Shown here in pieces: positions 22,401-32,900 of a stretch of 64,000 nucleotides of DNA. Below the pieces are notes generated by a model. It saw nothing but the letters and a program-made list of their open reading frames with translations, made no database searches and was not told where the DNA came from. The stretch spans positions 186,001-250,000 of the forward strand of contig NC_018235.1 in assembly GCF_000227135.1 (NCBI RefSeq). The letters run 5' to 3'. The stretch comes from Leishmania donovani (Eukaryota; Euglenozoa; Kinetoplastea; Trypanosomatida; Trypanosomatidae). Position 1 is the first letter of the stretch. Every line of letters starts with the position of its first letter. The position numbers and the translations under genes are program-made.

Positions 22401-25400
22401 CCCGATTTCAACGTACGCCGAGTTCCTCCAGGTGGTTGGCAGCGCGCAGGAGGACAGTGAAGCGCGCATGTTGGCGACAGCGGTGGATGTGCTGCGGCTG
22501 CACCAACACCGCTATCGCGTGCTCTCGCGGATCGGCCAAGGGCCACATTCTCTGTGCTTCCTTGCGCTTCGCAAGGCGCCGCCGCCGCCGCCGCTACGGG
22601 TGCAGCAGCAGCGAGTGAGGGGGGCGGGTGCCGGTATGAACCGAAGGGTACGCATGCTGGATGGCGATGCGAGTCCCGTCGTGCGCTCGTCCCTTTTCAC
22701 GCGGCCACCATCGTCGTTCCCAGCAGCGTCCGCCACCCTCAGTCCAGGCGTCCCGACCACCGCCACCTCGTCCCTGTGGGCCGCGCGGCACGACCAGAGC
22801 ACGGCCGTCGTGGTCAAGTACACGCAGTGCCCTGACGACGCCACGCGAGCCCTCATAACACGCCTGTGCGAGCGCCTCCGCGACCTTCAAGCGGACGCTG
22901 TCACAGAGGCTTTGGGTGCGACAGGGGTGTATAGACAGCACCGCAACAGTGCCCCGTCGCGTCGCCCTCACCGGCGGTACCGCCCATCGGACACGTCGTC
23001 GACGGTGTCCTCTGCCGCCGCTCTTCGGCCTTTAGATGTGTCAACTCAACTCACATGCGGCATCGCCCGCGAGGTGGCCAGCGGCGGTAGAAGCAGCCGT
23101 GGAGGTGCTGCGGCACAGGCGCCGCAAACGGATGCCGAGGATGCCACGGCACCACCAACGAGCAGACGAGACAGCAGTGCCATCATCGTCACCACAGCAA
23201 GCCGAGCGGGATGTCAGCCGCTGCCGCCGCTGTCTTCTGCCGCGAACGAGGCTCGCGTAATCGACGGCGACGACGATGACAACAGCTGCGCATGGCTCGA
23301 CGCTCACGAGGTGAACGTCGTCCTCTCGCTCTTCTTGCTGCTGCCAGAGGATCTGTTCGTATCGTACGAGGTGAGCGTTCTTCAGCAGCAAAACAGCAAC
23401 AGCAGCAGCCAGCACGCGCACGTCGACCGCAGCGGCCGCTTGACGCCGCTAAGCGTGTCACAGGCTGCGGTGGAATGGAATCGCAGGCATGTCTGGCCCG
23501 GCGCGAACGCCGAGCCAGCAAAGGCGTCTCATCACCGCCAACGCCATCGATGCACACCGATGCTGTCAGCAGGACAGAGCCTCCCCGAGCAGTCAACTCC
23601 GCGTGTATGCTGGGCTGCCTGCGTGAACCCGCTCCAGCCCTCCACACTCAGGCCGTGGAGTCTTTGCCTGGTCATGCCGTACGAGCGCAGCGGCGACCTT
23701 GCCGACTTCATTTTGCGTTGCCAGCAGGTGCAGCTGCTTCCTGCTGACGTGACGGGCGCGAAGGACACGAAGCGCACCGGGCTGAGCAGCAGAACCTCCG
23801 CATCTCCGGCATGTGTGCCGCCTGTCCACCACTGCTGGACCGAGTCGCTTCTCTGCTCCATCCTCTTCCAAGTATGCACTGGGCTTCAGCTGCTGCACGC
23901 GCAGTCGCCGCCCATCCTGCACGGCAACATTAAGCAGACGAACGTGCTGCTGCGGGAGCCGGCCTCCTTCTCGGTGGCACGACGGCGTGTGGTCGTCGCT
24001 GGAACGCCGGCGGCACTGGCAGGGATGAAGATGGGCGTGAGCAGCGGTCGCGGTGGACTCGAGGACGCGAACGGCGATCTAGACATGGCCGCTGCCACAA
24101 TGCGCGTACCTGGAGCGCAGCAGGCAAGAGAAGGAGAAGGTGGATGGCGGGACCGTCGCCTTGAAGCCGGCATTGCCGCCGCCGCACGACCGCTCTCTGC
24201 GCACGCGTCCTTCTGGCGGGCGAGCAGCTTGGTAGCTGCCGCCACCGCTGTCTGGCAAGCTGGCTCGCCGGTCTTGCGCTCCTCGCTATCCATCGGATCA
24301 CCGCCTTCTCTGTTCCGTGCTGGCGCTACAGCGTCATCATCCACGGCGGCTTTCTCGCACGACGCGCCGCAGGAAGGGCAACCACAACTACAGCCACACG
24401 AAGACGAACAGCTGTGGCCGCCGGAGCGTGCACGGCATCTGCTCAGTACGCACACCTACCTGCCCATCAGCCTCACAGACGGCGGCATGTCGTGGTGGTT
24501 GACGGTGCAACTGCCGCTGCGGCTACGCGGGTGCTTCGGGCGCACGACCCGCTCCACTCTTCGGCAGGCCCCGGCTGGGCTCTGCTGGCTGCGCCGGCTT
24601 GACCCGCCCCCATCGTCGCCGCCGCCCATCACGACGAAGAGCAGCGTCCTTCCATCCGAGGACTGCATTGCGGCGTTAGCTGACTTCTTGTTCACCTTTA
24701 TCGATGTGCCCACGCACGTCGCACCGGAGTTGTTGTGGGGGCGGCTCTGCACACTGTCGCAGTCTGGCCACGGTGATGAAGGTGGCGCTGCTGCCGGTCT
24801 CGCCGTGCCCGGCTCATCGCTGACGCAGTCATCTTCGTCACTCCACTCCATTCGAAACCGGCGAGAGCAACACGTGGCCAGCTCTCGCCGCGACGGCCGT
24901 CGACGCGGCGATGGTGATAGCCTCACGCATCGGCGTTGTGGTGATGTCGCGCGCGAGCCTGCCGCGTCTCCGGCGGTGGGCTCAGCAAACCTCTTGCGTG
25001 CGACTGCTAGTGACGAACTGGGAGCGAACGTGACAGGGGACAAGCAAGCCCTCGGTGTGCTTCCTCAGCAGCAGCAGCCACAACTACAGCGGCACGACGA
25101 CCCGTACGCGGACGAAGACATGGACGATCGAGACGTGGAGCTCGACATCGACGAGGACGGTATCTTCACCTGCGAGGAGGTGAATGCGCTGACCTCCGCC
25201 ATGTGGAAGGCGGAAGGACTCACCCGCGTGCCGCGCGGCAGCCGCCACTACCGCCAGGCTCCTCCTCAGCAGCGCACCTCCGCGGCGGCCGTGGACCCCT
25301 TGCTACCAGGAGCTCTCGCTGCCTCCACCACCACGCCGGGCGGAGGCTCCGTGGCAGACGTGACTCTGCAGCCGCTGCGGAACACCACCGGAGAGGACGG

Positions 25401-26475
25401 TGGCCGTCGGGGTTTGGGCGGTGATATGCGTGGACTGCCGTCGAGCTTCTCTAACGCACCTCTGTTTGCGAGCACTACCACGGCGGCAACAGGCTTGCCG
25501 TCTACATCGTCTACGCAGCCGACGTCACAGGCGCTGCACCGTCATCACAATGATGTGGATCGCCAACTCTGTGGCAACAGCAACAACGGTGGTCGGCGGA
25601 TGGCCGAGGGAGGAGGAGGCTCTGTCGGTGGAGAAGGAAGCCGCAGCAGCTCGAGCGTGTATGAGGTGCTCATCCAACGGGTGCTGGCGATGGACACGGC
25701 GAGTGACATATGGAGCCTTGGCGTGCTGCTCTACGGCATGTGCGCCGACACTGTGGATGCGCAGCAGCAGCAGCAGCACCACCGCCACCACCAAACGTCC
25801 GCTTCCACACCGACCTCTACGCTGAGCCCGCCACATGCGACTGAAGCCGGCAGCTCTCGTGTCCGCGCGCACGAGGGCGTCGCAGACACGCTGCCGCCTG
25901 CAATTCCCACGTGCACGTGCGCGTCGCGGCTTGCCCAGCGCGCGTTTGCGGCACTCCTCGGCGACCTCTACGACCTTGCCGTAACAGGGGTGCCGAGTGG
26001 CGGCCCTGGCAACAACGGGTGGAGCTGCGATGGTGGTGCCGGCCTGCGGTCTGTAGGCGGCGACGAGGGCGATGGCGTGGATGTGGAGCCGCCAGACGAA
26101 GCTGCCGATGACCGCCTCCGCTGGCCCCGCTCGTGTGCGCTGGAAGATGAGGTTATGCAGGTCATCGGCGAGGCGGGCTACACACATGCTTTGGCGTCCG
26201 TCCTTGCGAGCATGCTATCGCCCGTAGCGGCACGGCGCCCCAGCGCCGGCGACATCGTGAACCAGTTGCGTCTCGTGACCACAGGCGCCCCTGCCACCCT
26301 TGCATCCGACATCATGCGCGGTGGTGGAGGCGGCCTTGCGGATGCAGATCGCGAGTACAGTGTCGCCCGGCAAGGCCCGCCTCCGCGCACCCGGCACAGC
26401 GGCGGCGCAAGTGATGCAACGTCATCCGTCATGCTACACGAGCAGACGGCTCGCATGGCGCTGCGTCAGCGATGA
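19489..26475 (+). CDS. Giant receptor-like pseudokinase: kelch-like ectodomain, one membrane span, split kinase fold
   Basis: The first ATG in the frame gives 2,328 residues. A hydrophobic stretch at about 45-67 reads as a signal anchor or late signal peptide. Residues 90-870 form a luminal/extracellular region with kelch-like blades (SILLLGG, LLIIGGFLLSGK, FAAVAGGWTYE) and many Ser/Pro-rich inserts. A membrane span is at about 876-898. The kinase fold starts at about 1009 (YRVLSRIGQG) with the VVVK lysine at 1110. The catalytic loop reads HGNIKQTN (1478-1485), so the catalytic Asp is Asn1480. The metal-binding motif reads TDGGMS (Asp1664). VAPE is at 1744-1747 and SDIWSLGVLLYG near 2072, with the final RRP near 2247. 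Inserts of 170-330 residues separate these blocks, so the fold spans about 1,250 residues. I infer a catalytically impaired receptor-like scaffold. It lies directly upstream of an active-looking membrane kinase. Confidence 0.85.
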   Translation: MGTSRVHSTSGTAGARWNSISLGPRSIAGSTRGPHGLQCRRGFRVLHFLLACAIALHAVTAPLSTCYAYIRHAAAPPSITAETPAAPSLIRPNGLPPAAPAAPWRTLNESLLPYPVFYPAIALLNSSILLLGGCATATCATPVGASGTRVAASRHRASAATSVTSPYHERLLSLNVDKGNITTLPQLTLPSGLGFAGRYAAVTLTDSVYVARSCTMSTQSPAEVASMTAEELQAMQAAYAPVVAFYPEGTAHASTRVGGPDPPPAVNLTYFKVPADRVRVNASCTALATENKLLIIGGFLLSGKRVTASVDSFNVVTRKYDADVAFLTAPVLQPSVATSTGFAAVAGGWTYEADTTASATREARALQEESRVRRSSRVAVSGEPLHLVQELATPPGKSSASPRSDTPSSPPSRSVPSPAPLQPVARYLFDLLFFEPDRVRGCSRAAPRGALQIGGSICVSPVDSSTLPRTAVEDILLSPNGCHVAVFGGQVVLVDHNLGHIAALDIRARLAQAFAARAPLVLRPPPAVTLLRTAKPNAAARAFAGTESAASRDAQASSRHNDHAGSTAVFDSSGSSSAAPMTSSTSSSSSATASSSSSSAPLPEYRYSWMQPTLISLPYARRPAPAAAPDPPVMADTILLYYALGGEDVWSQVVTAAGDSAAADLLDPSGRQHVVPQLHGDPSTLRATGKGTEAVVRREPTLRWAQRELPDVRYDRDRPELLAVTMPTPLWPDALTLQTNSEGIIHLAFRDLNYTRYCRWNRLVDNDDDNVVCAVRLSSRRDCVGNTAGTLDSAYDGSPNATILFSASGSTTPVYVCFSYVVRPTLWPTCRIRQSFSILNPMMPLRILDNSHTTSAPTPTPRPSPTRDPADKTTSSPLFMLAVGVSIVTLLVAVLLAARLQHVPEDGLLVMSLLDRGDGAGDQHASPGIRGRSCGGAARHNGQGRRKRLLRGSGEPNKAADVEDDDEPGLYPISTYAEFLQVVGSAQEDSEARMLATAVDVLRLHQHRYRVLSRIGQGPHSLCFLALRKAPPPPPLRVQQQRVRGAGAGMNRRVRMLDGDASPVVRSSLFTRPPSSFPAASATLSPGVPTTATSSLWAARHDQSTAVVVKYTQCPDDATRALITRLCERLRDLQADAVTEALGATGVYRQHRNSAPSRRPHRRYRPSDTSSTVSSAAALRPLDVSTQLTCGIAREVASGGRSSRGGAAAQAPQTDAEDATAPPTSRRDSSAIIVTTASRAGCQPLPPLSSAANEARVIDGDDDDNSCAWLDAHEVNVVLSLFLLLPEDLFVSYEVSVLQQQNSNSSSQHAHVDRSGRLTPLSVSQAAVEWNRRHVWPGANAEPAKASHHRQRHRCTPMLSAGQSLPEQSTPRVCWAACVNPLQPSTLRPWSLCLVMPYERSGDLADFILRCQQVQLLPADVTGAKDTKRTGLSSRTSASPACVPPVHHCWTESLLCSILFQVCTGLQLLHAQSPPILHGNIKQTNVLLREPASFSVARRRVVVAGTPAALAGMKMGVSSGRGGLEDANGDLDMAAATMRVPGAQQAREGEGGWRDRRLEAGIAAAARPLSAHASFWRASSLVAAATAVWQAGSPVLRSSLSIGSPPSLFRAGATASSSTAAFSHDAPQEGQPQLQPHEDEQLWPPERARHLLSTHTYLPISLTDGGMSWWLTVQLPLRLRGCFGRTTRSTLRQAPAGLCWLRRLDPPPSSPPPITTKSSVLPSEDCIAALADFLFTFIDVPTHVAPELLWGRLCTLSQSGHGDEGGAAAGLAVPGSSLTQSSSSLHSIRNRREQHVASSRRDGRRRGDGDSLTHRRCGDVAREPAASPAVGSANLLRATASDELGANVTGDKQALGVLPQQQQPQLQRHDDPYADEDMDDRDVELDIDEDGIFTCEEVNALTSAMWKAEGLTRVPRGSRHYRQAPPQQRTSAAAVDPLLPGALAASTTTPGGGSVADVTLQPLRNTTGEDGGRRGLGGDMRGLPSSFSNAPLFASTTTAATGLPSTSSTQPTSQALHRHHNDVDRQLCGNSNNGGRRMAEGGGGSVGGEGSRSSSSVYEVLIQRVLAMDTASDIWSLGVLLYGMCADTVDAQQQQQHHRHHQTSASTPTSTLSPPHATEAGSSRVRAHEGVADTLPPAIPTCTCASRLAQRAFAALLGDLYDLAVTGVPSGGPGNNGWSCDGGAGLRSVGGDEGDGVDVEPPDEAADDRLRWPRSCALEDEVMQVIGEAGYTHALASVLASMLSPVAARRPSAGDIVNQLRLVTTGAPATLASDIMRGGGGGLADADREYSVARQGPPPRTRHSGGASDATSSVMLHEQTARMALRQR

Positions 26476-26508
26476 TCGCGGAAAGAGAACGAAACCACCT
26501 GCGTGTGT

Positions 26509-26539
<31 letters not shown>

Positions 26540-26999
26540 GATGGGTGTAAGTGTTTCTACTCCGCAGCTCGTCGGATTCGTGGGGACGTGCTCAGCGGAC
26601 GGGGAGGGGGTGTGGCGTGGTGAGCGAGCCCGGTGGTTGGCCCCATACTCGTGCTTTCTCTTGATTCTGGCTTGGTTTCTTCTTTTTTTGGGAGGGATGC
26701 GTCGTTTGTGTACGCATGCTTTCGCAACTTCTCCTCTGAGCGTCGTAGGCGTGTCTGACTAGGCGGTGGCGGCCGGCACGGGTCGTCAGCGCCGCCACCC
26801 GCCTCCGTTTCGGCCTGTCCACTGTCCCTCTCTCCTCTCTCCTCTCTCCCTCCGGCGATGCGCATCGCAACCGTCGCCCTCCACCCCTCCCACACACACA
26901 CACACGTCCCACGGGCCTGCAAGCAACCGAATCCGGTAACCGTCGATCAACCCCGGCCCTCAGCTTTTTCCTTACCCAGGCAGGTGCTACGGCCCACGC
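26476..26999 (+). other. Short spacer between the two kinase-fold genes
   Basis: About 520 bp. It has a clean (GT)n run at 26511-26539, a C/T tract with CTCTCC repeats at about 26820-26850 and a CA run near 26893-26904. This is one of the shortest spacers in the window. No gene was seen. Confidence 0.6.
26511..26539 (+). repeat. (GT)n microsatellite
   Basis: About 14 uninterrupted GT units lie 36 bases after the stop codon of the pseudokinase gene, in its 3' untranslated region. Confidence 0.9.
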
Positions 27000-29900
27000 A
27001 TGCGCGCCGCCGCGCATCATCATCATCTCCCTCCTCTCCTTTGCGCTAGCACGTTTCACATCACGCGTATCCGTTCCCCGGCGGCGCAGCACACACCCCT
27101 TCGCAACGCCGTAAGAAGGGGCACGCGGACCAACAGCACCGCCGCCGCCGTGAACGTCTCCGCTTACTCCTTCGCTGCGCCACCGCTGACGAACCCCTAT
27201 GCGTATGCGGCTTCGCCGTCCCCATCCTCGGCACCTTCAATGCGCACCGTGGGTGTTGCCGCCGCCGCCGCGGCGATGTCGACAGTGCATGCCGCAAGCG
27301 TGACGAACAGCGGCGCGGCGGCACACACCTGGACGAATGGTGGCCGTGGTGGCCACGGTGCCGCGCATGCGCTCACCAACTCTGGCAGAGATGTCTCTCT
27401 CGTGCTTCTGACTGTCGCCTGCACGCTGCTGGTCGTCACAATTGTGCTGCTGATCGTTGGTGTTCGCCTCCTCAAGCGGTTCGCGGCAGCTGTAGCAGCA
27501 GCGGAAGGTGCAAGGGGCCAGGACATTCTTAGCAACAACCTGAGTGCTGGTGAGGCCGCGGCGTACATTAGTGTCGGCATCGTCGACGACGACGACGAAG
27601 CAGCCTTGCACACCGACAACGGTGACAGCCGCACACAGCTTGTGGAATATGCCGATGAGCGGGAACCCCTACTGCATCACGTACGTGGCCGCGGCGGCGG
27701 AGCTGGTCGTCATCGCCGCAGTGCTAGTCGCCAGCACCAGCAGCCTGGTCGACGCACAACCTTGGCCGTCTTCGAAGCACTCAGCATTCTTCTCGGTGTC
27801 TCCTCCACGCCCCCCACCGCGGACGCTAGCAGCCATGGAGCTGCGGCGGCGCCGCGACGCCGGTCGAGAAGCTGTCAGGCAGGGAGCTCAGCAGTGCCCA
27901 CTCCCGAAAATCAGCCAGCATTGCGCAGCTCACCACAGCAGCAGCGCCACGCTGGGCGTCGTGCCGTCCCCGACGCGTTGGCCGCGGACGAGAACTCGAG
28001 GGGCGCCTTCCGTTCAGGGCCGCAGCTCACCTGGCACAGCAACGGCTCACTGAGCCGGAGCGGCGCGGCGCGCAAGTGTGACGAAGCTGCCGTCGCGCCG
28101 GCGTCCGCCTCCCCAGCACCCGCGTCGCACCCGGCCGCTGCGCCTGGGTCGTCGGCCGCACCTGCCACCGCCGATCACGGCGCCACCCCACCCAGCGGCA
28201 ATGCTCAGCTGCCAGTCTTTACCACGACCACCGAGAAGGACATGGTGGTGTACAACACGACGCACAACTCGCGCTACCGCCTCCTGCAGCGCATTGGCAT
28301 AGGCGCCTTCTCCTCTGTCTATCTGGTGCAGCACAAGACGACGGGCAAGCAGTACGCGCTCAAGTACATCTTGTGCAAGGGCGACCGCGAGCGACTGGCG
28401 GCGCTGCGCGAGTGCGAAGTGATCTACAGCCTACAAGGGCACCCGCAGGTGATCCGTATTGTGGACATGTTTATGAGCTACCAGTTCCAACGTGCATCGC
28501 CGTCGCCCACCGTCGCCGGCTCTCCTACCGCAGCCGCGACGAACTCCGCATGTAAAGAGCAAGCGTCTGGTCAGCAGGGCTTGCGGTCGTTTCCTGGTGT
28601 CCCACCAAGCGCGCCGGCAGCACCCGCCGCCGCCCTCGCACCCTCCGCGATTGCAACGCCGGCGTTGGCGCCGGCCTCTGCCGCTCCGGCGAGCACGTAC
28701 ACCACGTCGGTCGCGGGGCGGCTCAAGGGACTCAACGACGCTGCGTTGACGAAGGCGGCGATGGAAAGCTCCACCGAGTCCCGCGCAGCAGCGCACAGCG
28801 AGGCTGACGATGGTCACGTGGATTTCAGCTGCGTGGACAGAGACAGGTATAGCGAGGGGCGCTGGCGCGGCAGCCGTCCGCGCGTGCGCCCATCCGTCGA
28901 AGGAGTAGCCTGTGGTGCCTGCATGGTCAACGTTGATCATGCCAGCGATGTGGAAAATGAAGAGAGTGCCTACAGTGAGCACCAGCAGCCACAGCAGCCA
29001 GGCAAACTGTCCATGCGCGCGTCCTCCGTGTGCTGCCCACGTCCGCTTCCGCACAGCGTGCAGCACACGAGTCAAAGTAGCAGCAGCGTCCATCCTACCC
29101 TCAGCGCCGCCGCTTCGGCGTCGACAGCGCCGGCCACCGCCTCGTCCTCTTCTGCGCTTGCTGGAAGCAGCTACGTACCGGCGCAGCTGTGCGCAGCCGC
29201 CGGTGGAGGTGCACAAGGGTGCGGGCACGTACCTTCGCAGTCTGCTCATCATTCATCGACCACAGCGTCGGCGGCTCGTGCTGCCGCCACCGGTTCATTG
29301 TCCCCACCTCGTGACGAGGCGCACGCCGACCAGCCCCACTTGTGCTGTCACGCGATCGACGTGCCAGATGCGGTCGTACATGACGAGAGCGACGCCACCG
29401 CCCCAGTCCATGCTTCGGCGAGGTGCTGCGCCGCGCACAGCACGACCACCACCGCGACATCGATGCACCCCTGCTTTCCATCGACGGCGCGAAACGCTAC
29501 GGTGAGTCGAAGCAGCGAAGCCGGTCATGAGCCTGGCACCCTTGAGGACTGCGATGGCGGCGATGGTGTTCACAGCGGCAGTGACAGCAGGAGAAGAGCG
29601 GAACAAGGGCAGAGCGCGACGAGAGAAAGGGCCAAGCCAGCCTTGCAGTCGCGCAGGGCGTCGTCGGAGGACCGCGGCTCGGACGGGGCGGACGACGGTC
29701 ATGCTGATATCGAGGCGGGCAGAGAGGAGCGGCGGACAGAACTGCGCGGTGATGCCGACGCCGATGAAATGCACAGCTGCAAAGGCAGCGATGCGCGCTC
29801 CGGTGCCACCAGCTCCAGCGGTGCGGACGAAGAGCCCATCCAGCCGATCCACCGCATCTTCGTGCCGCCGCCGTACATGTACCCACCGTTAAACGGAATG

Positions 29901-32900
29901 GCTGCTGCGCCGAGAAGCTGCAGCATCTGCAGCAACAACAGCGTGAGCTACGCAGGCACTGGCAATGGTGCCGCCTCGGTGTTGCGGCCGCAGAGCCGGA
30001 CCTGTGCGACAGGTGGGGAAAGCCCCACCTCGCACCACCTGTACTCCGCCTTTCCGACCGCCGCAGCCGGCGGAGCACTGGCAGTCGTGGGACCAGAGAC
30101 GGCAAACGGCAGCACTGCGCCCGCTCCGGTGCGGCGCATCCCTGAAAGACCAGACGTCGGGTCGCTGTCAGCAACCGCATCTCCTCCACCGTTCGCCGCC
30201 GCTTCCGCCTCGCTCACGTCCTCGTCGCCGTCGCCGTCGGCGGCCGTGAACCTGCGTCACACAGCCGGTAGCCTTGTCAGCACGTCCACCCTTCCGCACC
30301 AGCAGCAGCAGCAGCACCCGCAGCCCATCCCGTCGTCTGTGACCTCGTACGCCCCTGCTCGTGCTGCCGTCTCATCTGCAGACGTCAAGAGCGCCGCGAC
30401 CGGTGCGCCTGCAGTGCAAGCCCCGATCCGGTACAAGGACTTTGTGCTGTCGCCCACCACCGTCACTGCACATGCCGCCGCATCGTGGACACCGGTGCCA
30501 GCGACGCAGGCAAACGCCCTTGTAGATGGGCAGACGCACCGGCAGCCGGTCGACCGCGGTGGGAGTCCCGCTCCGCCGCCATGCGCCGCCTCCGCGAGGG
30601 TAGGCTCAGGAGCTGCGGGAGCTGGTGCCACTGGGCTGACAGTGGCTCGTCCAACTGATGAGTGTGTGAACCCCTACCTAGAGCGTGCCCGCGGCCGCGA
30701 ACCGGTGCCGCCGCCGCGCACGTCGTACGCACCAGGAGGCGGAGTACGCTACAACAGCCTCACTGTGCCGTATGTCGCGGCCCCGACGACGTTGCAGGCC
30801 GCGGCGAAGGGGTTTCCCGCTCAATCTAGCAGCCCCTCCTCTTCACTGACGCTGAGCGCAAGCGGCACCGGCGTCAGCGCCTTCGACGAGCGTAAGGCGG
30901 GCGCAGGACAAGGACGGCGCTTCGAGGTAACGGGCGCGGACAGCAGCTCACAGGACTCAGACGCATCGATGCCCGCGTCCCAGGCCGCACGCCTCACCGC
31001 TTCGCGGTCTTTGCCGAGTACTGCCCCGGCGGCGGCGACGGTGGTGCGCAACACGTACGCGCCGCTTCGGTACGGCAACGTGGTTCAGTCCAATGCAGCG
31101 TCACCGGCCACGTCTAGCATGGCAAGCTCCTCTCTCATGCCGCCACCGTCACCTTCACTGCAGAAGCAGCTGCCGCAACCACCTTCAGCGGCTTGCCCTG
31201 CTGCTGCTGCACCGACGGTGGGCAGTGGCCGTCTCAGCGTGTGTGGCGTCCTTCGGACGGCGCGTGCGGGTCAGCAGGGAGAGCGTGAGGATTGGGATGA
31301 CGGCAAGCCCCGCGTGAGCGCGTCGTGGCCCGCAAAAGACGCTGGGTTGGTGTCAACGCAAGCACCACCGCTGCTTCCGCTACCCGGTCTGGCGAACCAG
31401 ACCAGTGGCGCGTACTTTCTTCGGTCGGTTGGTCGCGTTAACGGCGCTGGCGCCGTGCCGCGCGCGGCAACACCCCGCGCTCCGTACGGGGAGGGGCGAC
31501 CGCCCGCGGCGGCCGCGGCTCAGGATGAGGCCCCATCCCCTACAAGGCCTCTGTACACGAACCTTGGTGTTCTTATCGCCGGCCCCAGCATGACCGCCGA
31601 CCCCGCGACCGCCACGACAACGCACGTGCTCCGCACTGGCGTGCAGCCACCATCGCCGCGGCATCCCCGATCGAACTCCTACGCCGGCGATGATGCCGAC
31701 AGGAAGCGGCAGCGCGGCTACAGCAACGTCGGATTAACTGGCGCGGCACCGTCTGAAGTGCGGTACACCAACGCTGGGAGCCCGAACCTGTGGAACGCGT
31801 ACAACGCGGGCGCGTCCCCGGCGAGCGCGGCGTCCGCTGCTGCCGTTGCCGCGCTGACGGGCTTGTCGCCCAGAATCGGTGCGAAAACCCCCACAGCCGC
31901 CTGCGCCGGGGAGAGTAACATAAACGACGGCAAGAGCAGCAAGACGACACATACGAACAGCAGCAGCAGTCACCTGCAAGATGTCTGTGACACCGGCTAT
32001 CTGTGCCTCGTAATGGAGCACCACCCTATGGGCGACCTCTGCCGGTACGCGCTGCGCGCCCAGCATGAACTGGAGATGCGGCGCCACCGCCAGAAGCAGT
32101 CCCAGTCGCAGGCACTGGCACGCAGCAGTTTGATGAGCGTGGGCATCTTGCAGCCCATCACGTCACCGGCAACAGCGACGACGCAAAGCAGGACGTGTAC
32201 GTCCGAGCGAAGCTCTGCCCAGCAACCGCAAGCCCCCACGAAGAACGCGACCGAGCGCGACGGCGGTGGCACGGGGGCGGAGGCAGGGGAGTCGACCTCA
32301 CCGCTTTCTCTTCGCCCCTTATCGCTCACGCATGGTGGGGCAGCGGGGTCAGCAGCGGCGGCCTTGTCACTGCTGGCGGCCGCCGCAGATGCCACCTGGA
32401 CGGTGAAGGTGGCTATGAGCCGAACGGACCTCCACCCGGCGCTCTCGGCCGGAGTCGGCGGTCGTGGTAACACCTCTGGAAGCCATACCGCCGGCGGCAC
32501 CGATGGTGACGAGCGCGCCACCGACTTCGATACCCAGCGAGCAGCCTCTGTTGCGGTCGATCCCACAAGTGAAAACCCCCTCACCGAGGCGCAGCTGCTC
32601 TCCATCGCGTATCAGCTTGCCTCGGTGCTCGATCACATGCATCAGCAGAACCCGCCCATCGTTCACCGTGACTTGAAGCCCGAGAACATCCTAATCAAAG
32701 GCGAGCTCATCGACTATCTCGACCTGCCTCTCTCCGCCGTTTTGGCGAGCACTAACAACACCGTGCACTGCGGTGGCAAGGACGATGCCTTGGGCAAGTC
32801 CTCTGTGTCTCCGATGACGCCGCCCTTCACAACCCCGGCCGCAGTCATCGATGCCGCCGCCAGTTCTTTGACGTCGCTGCCGCCGATCCGAATCACGCGC

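Noticed and set aside
24682..24690. DFL at residues 1732-1734 as the DFG motif of the pseudokinase
   Set aside because: It lies only 11 residues before APE. The better match is TDGGMS at about 1663-1668, preceded by ISL as in the usual strand before DFG.
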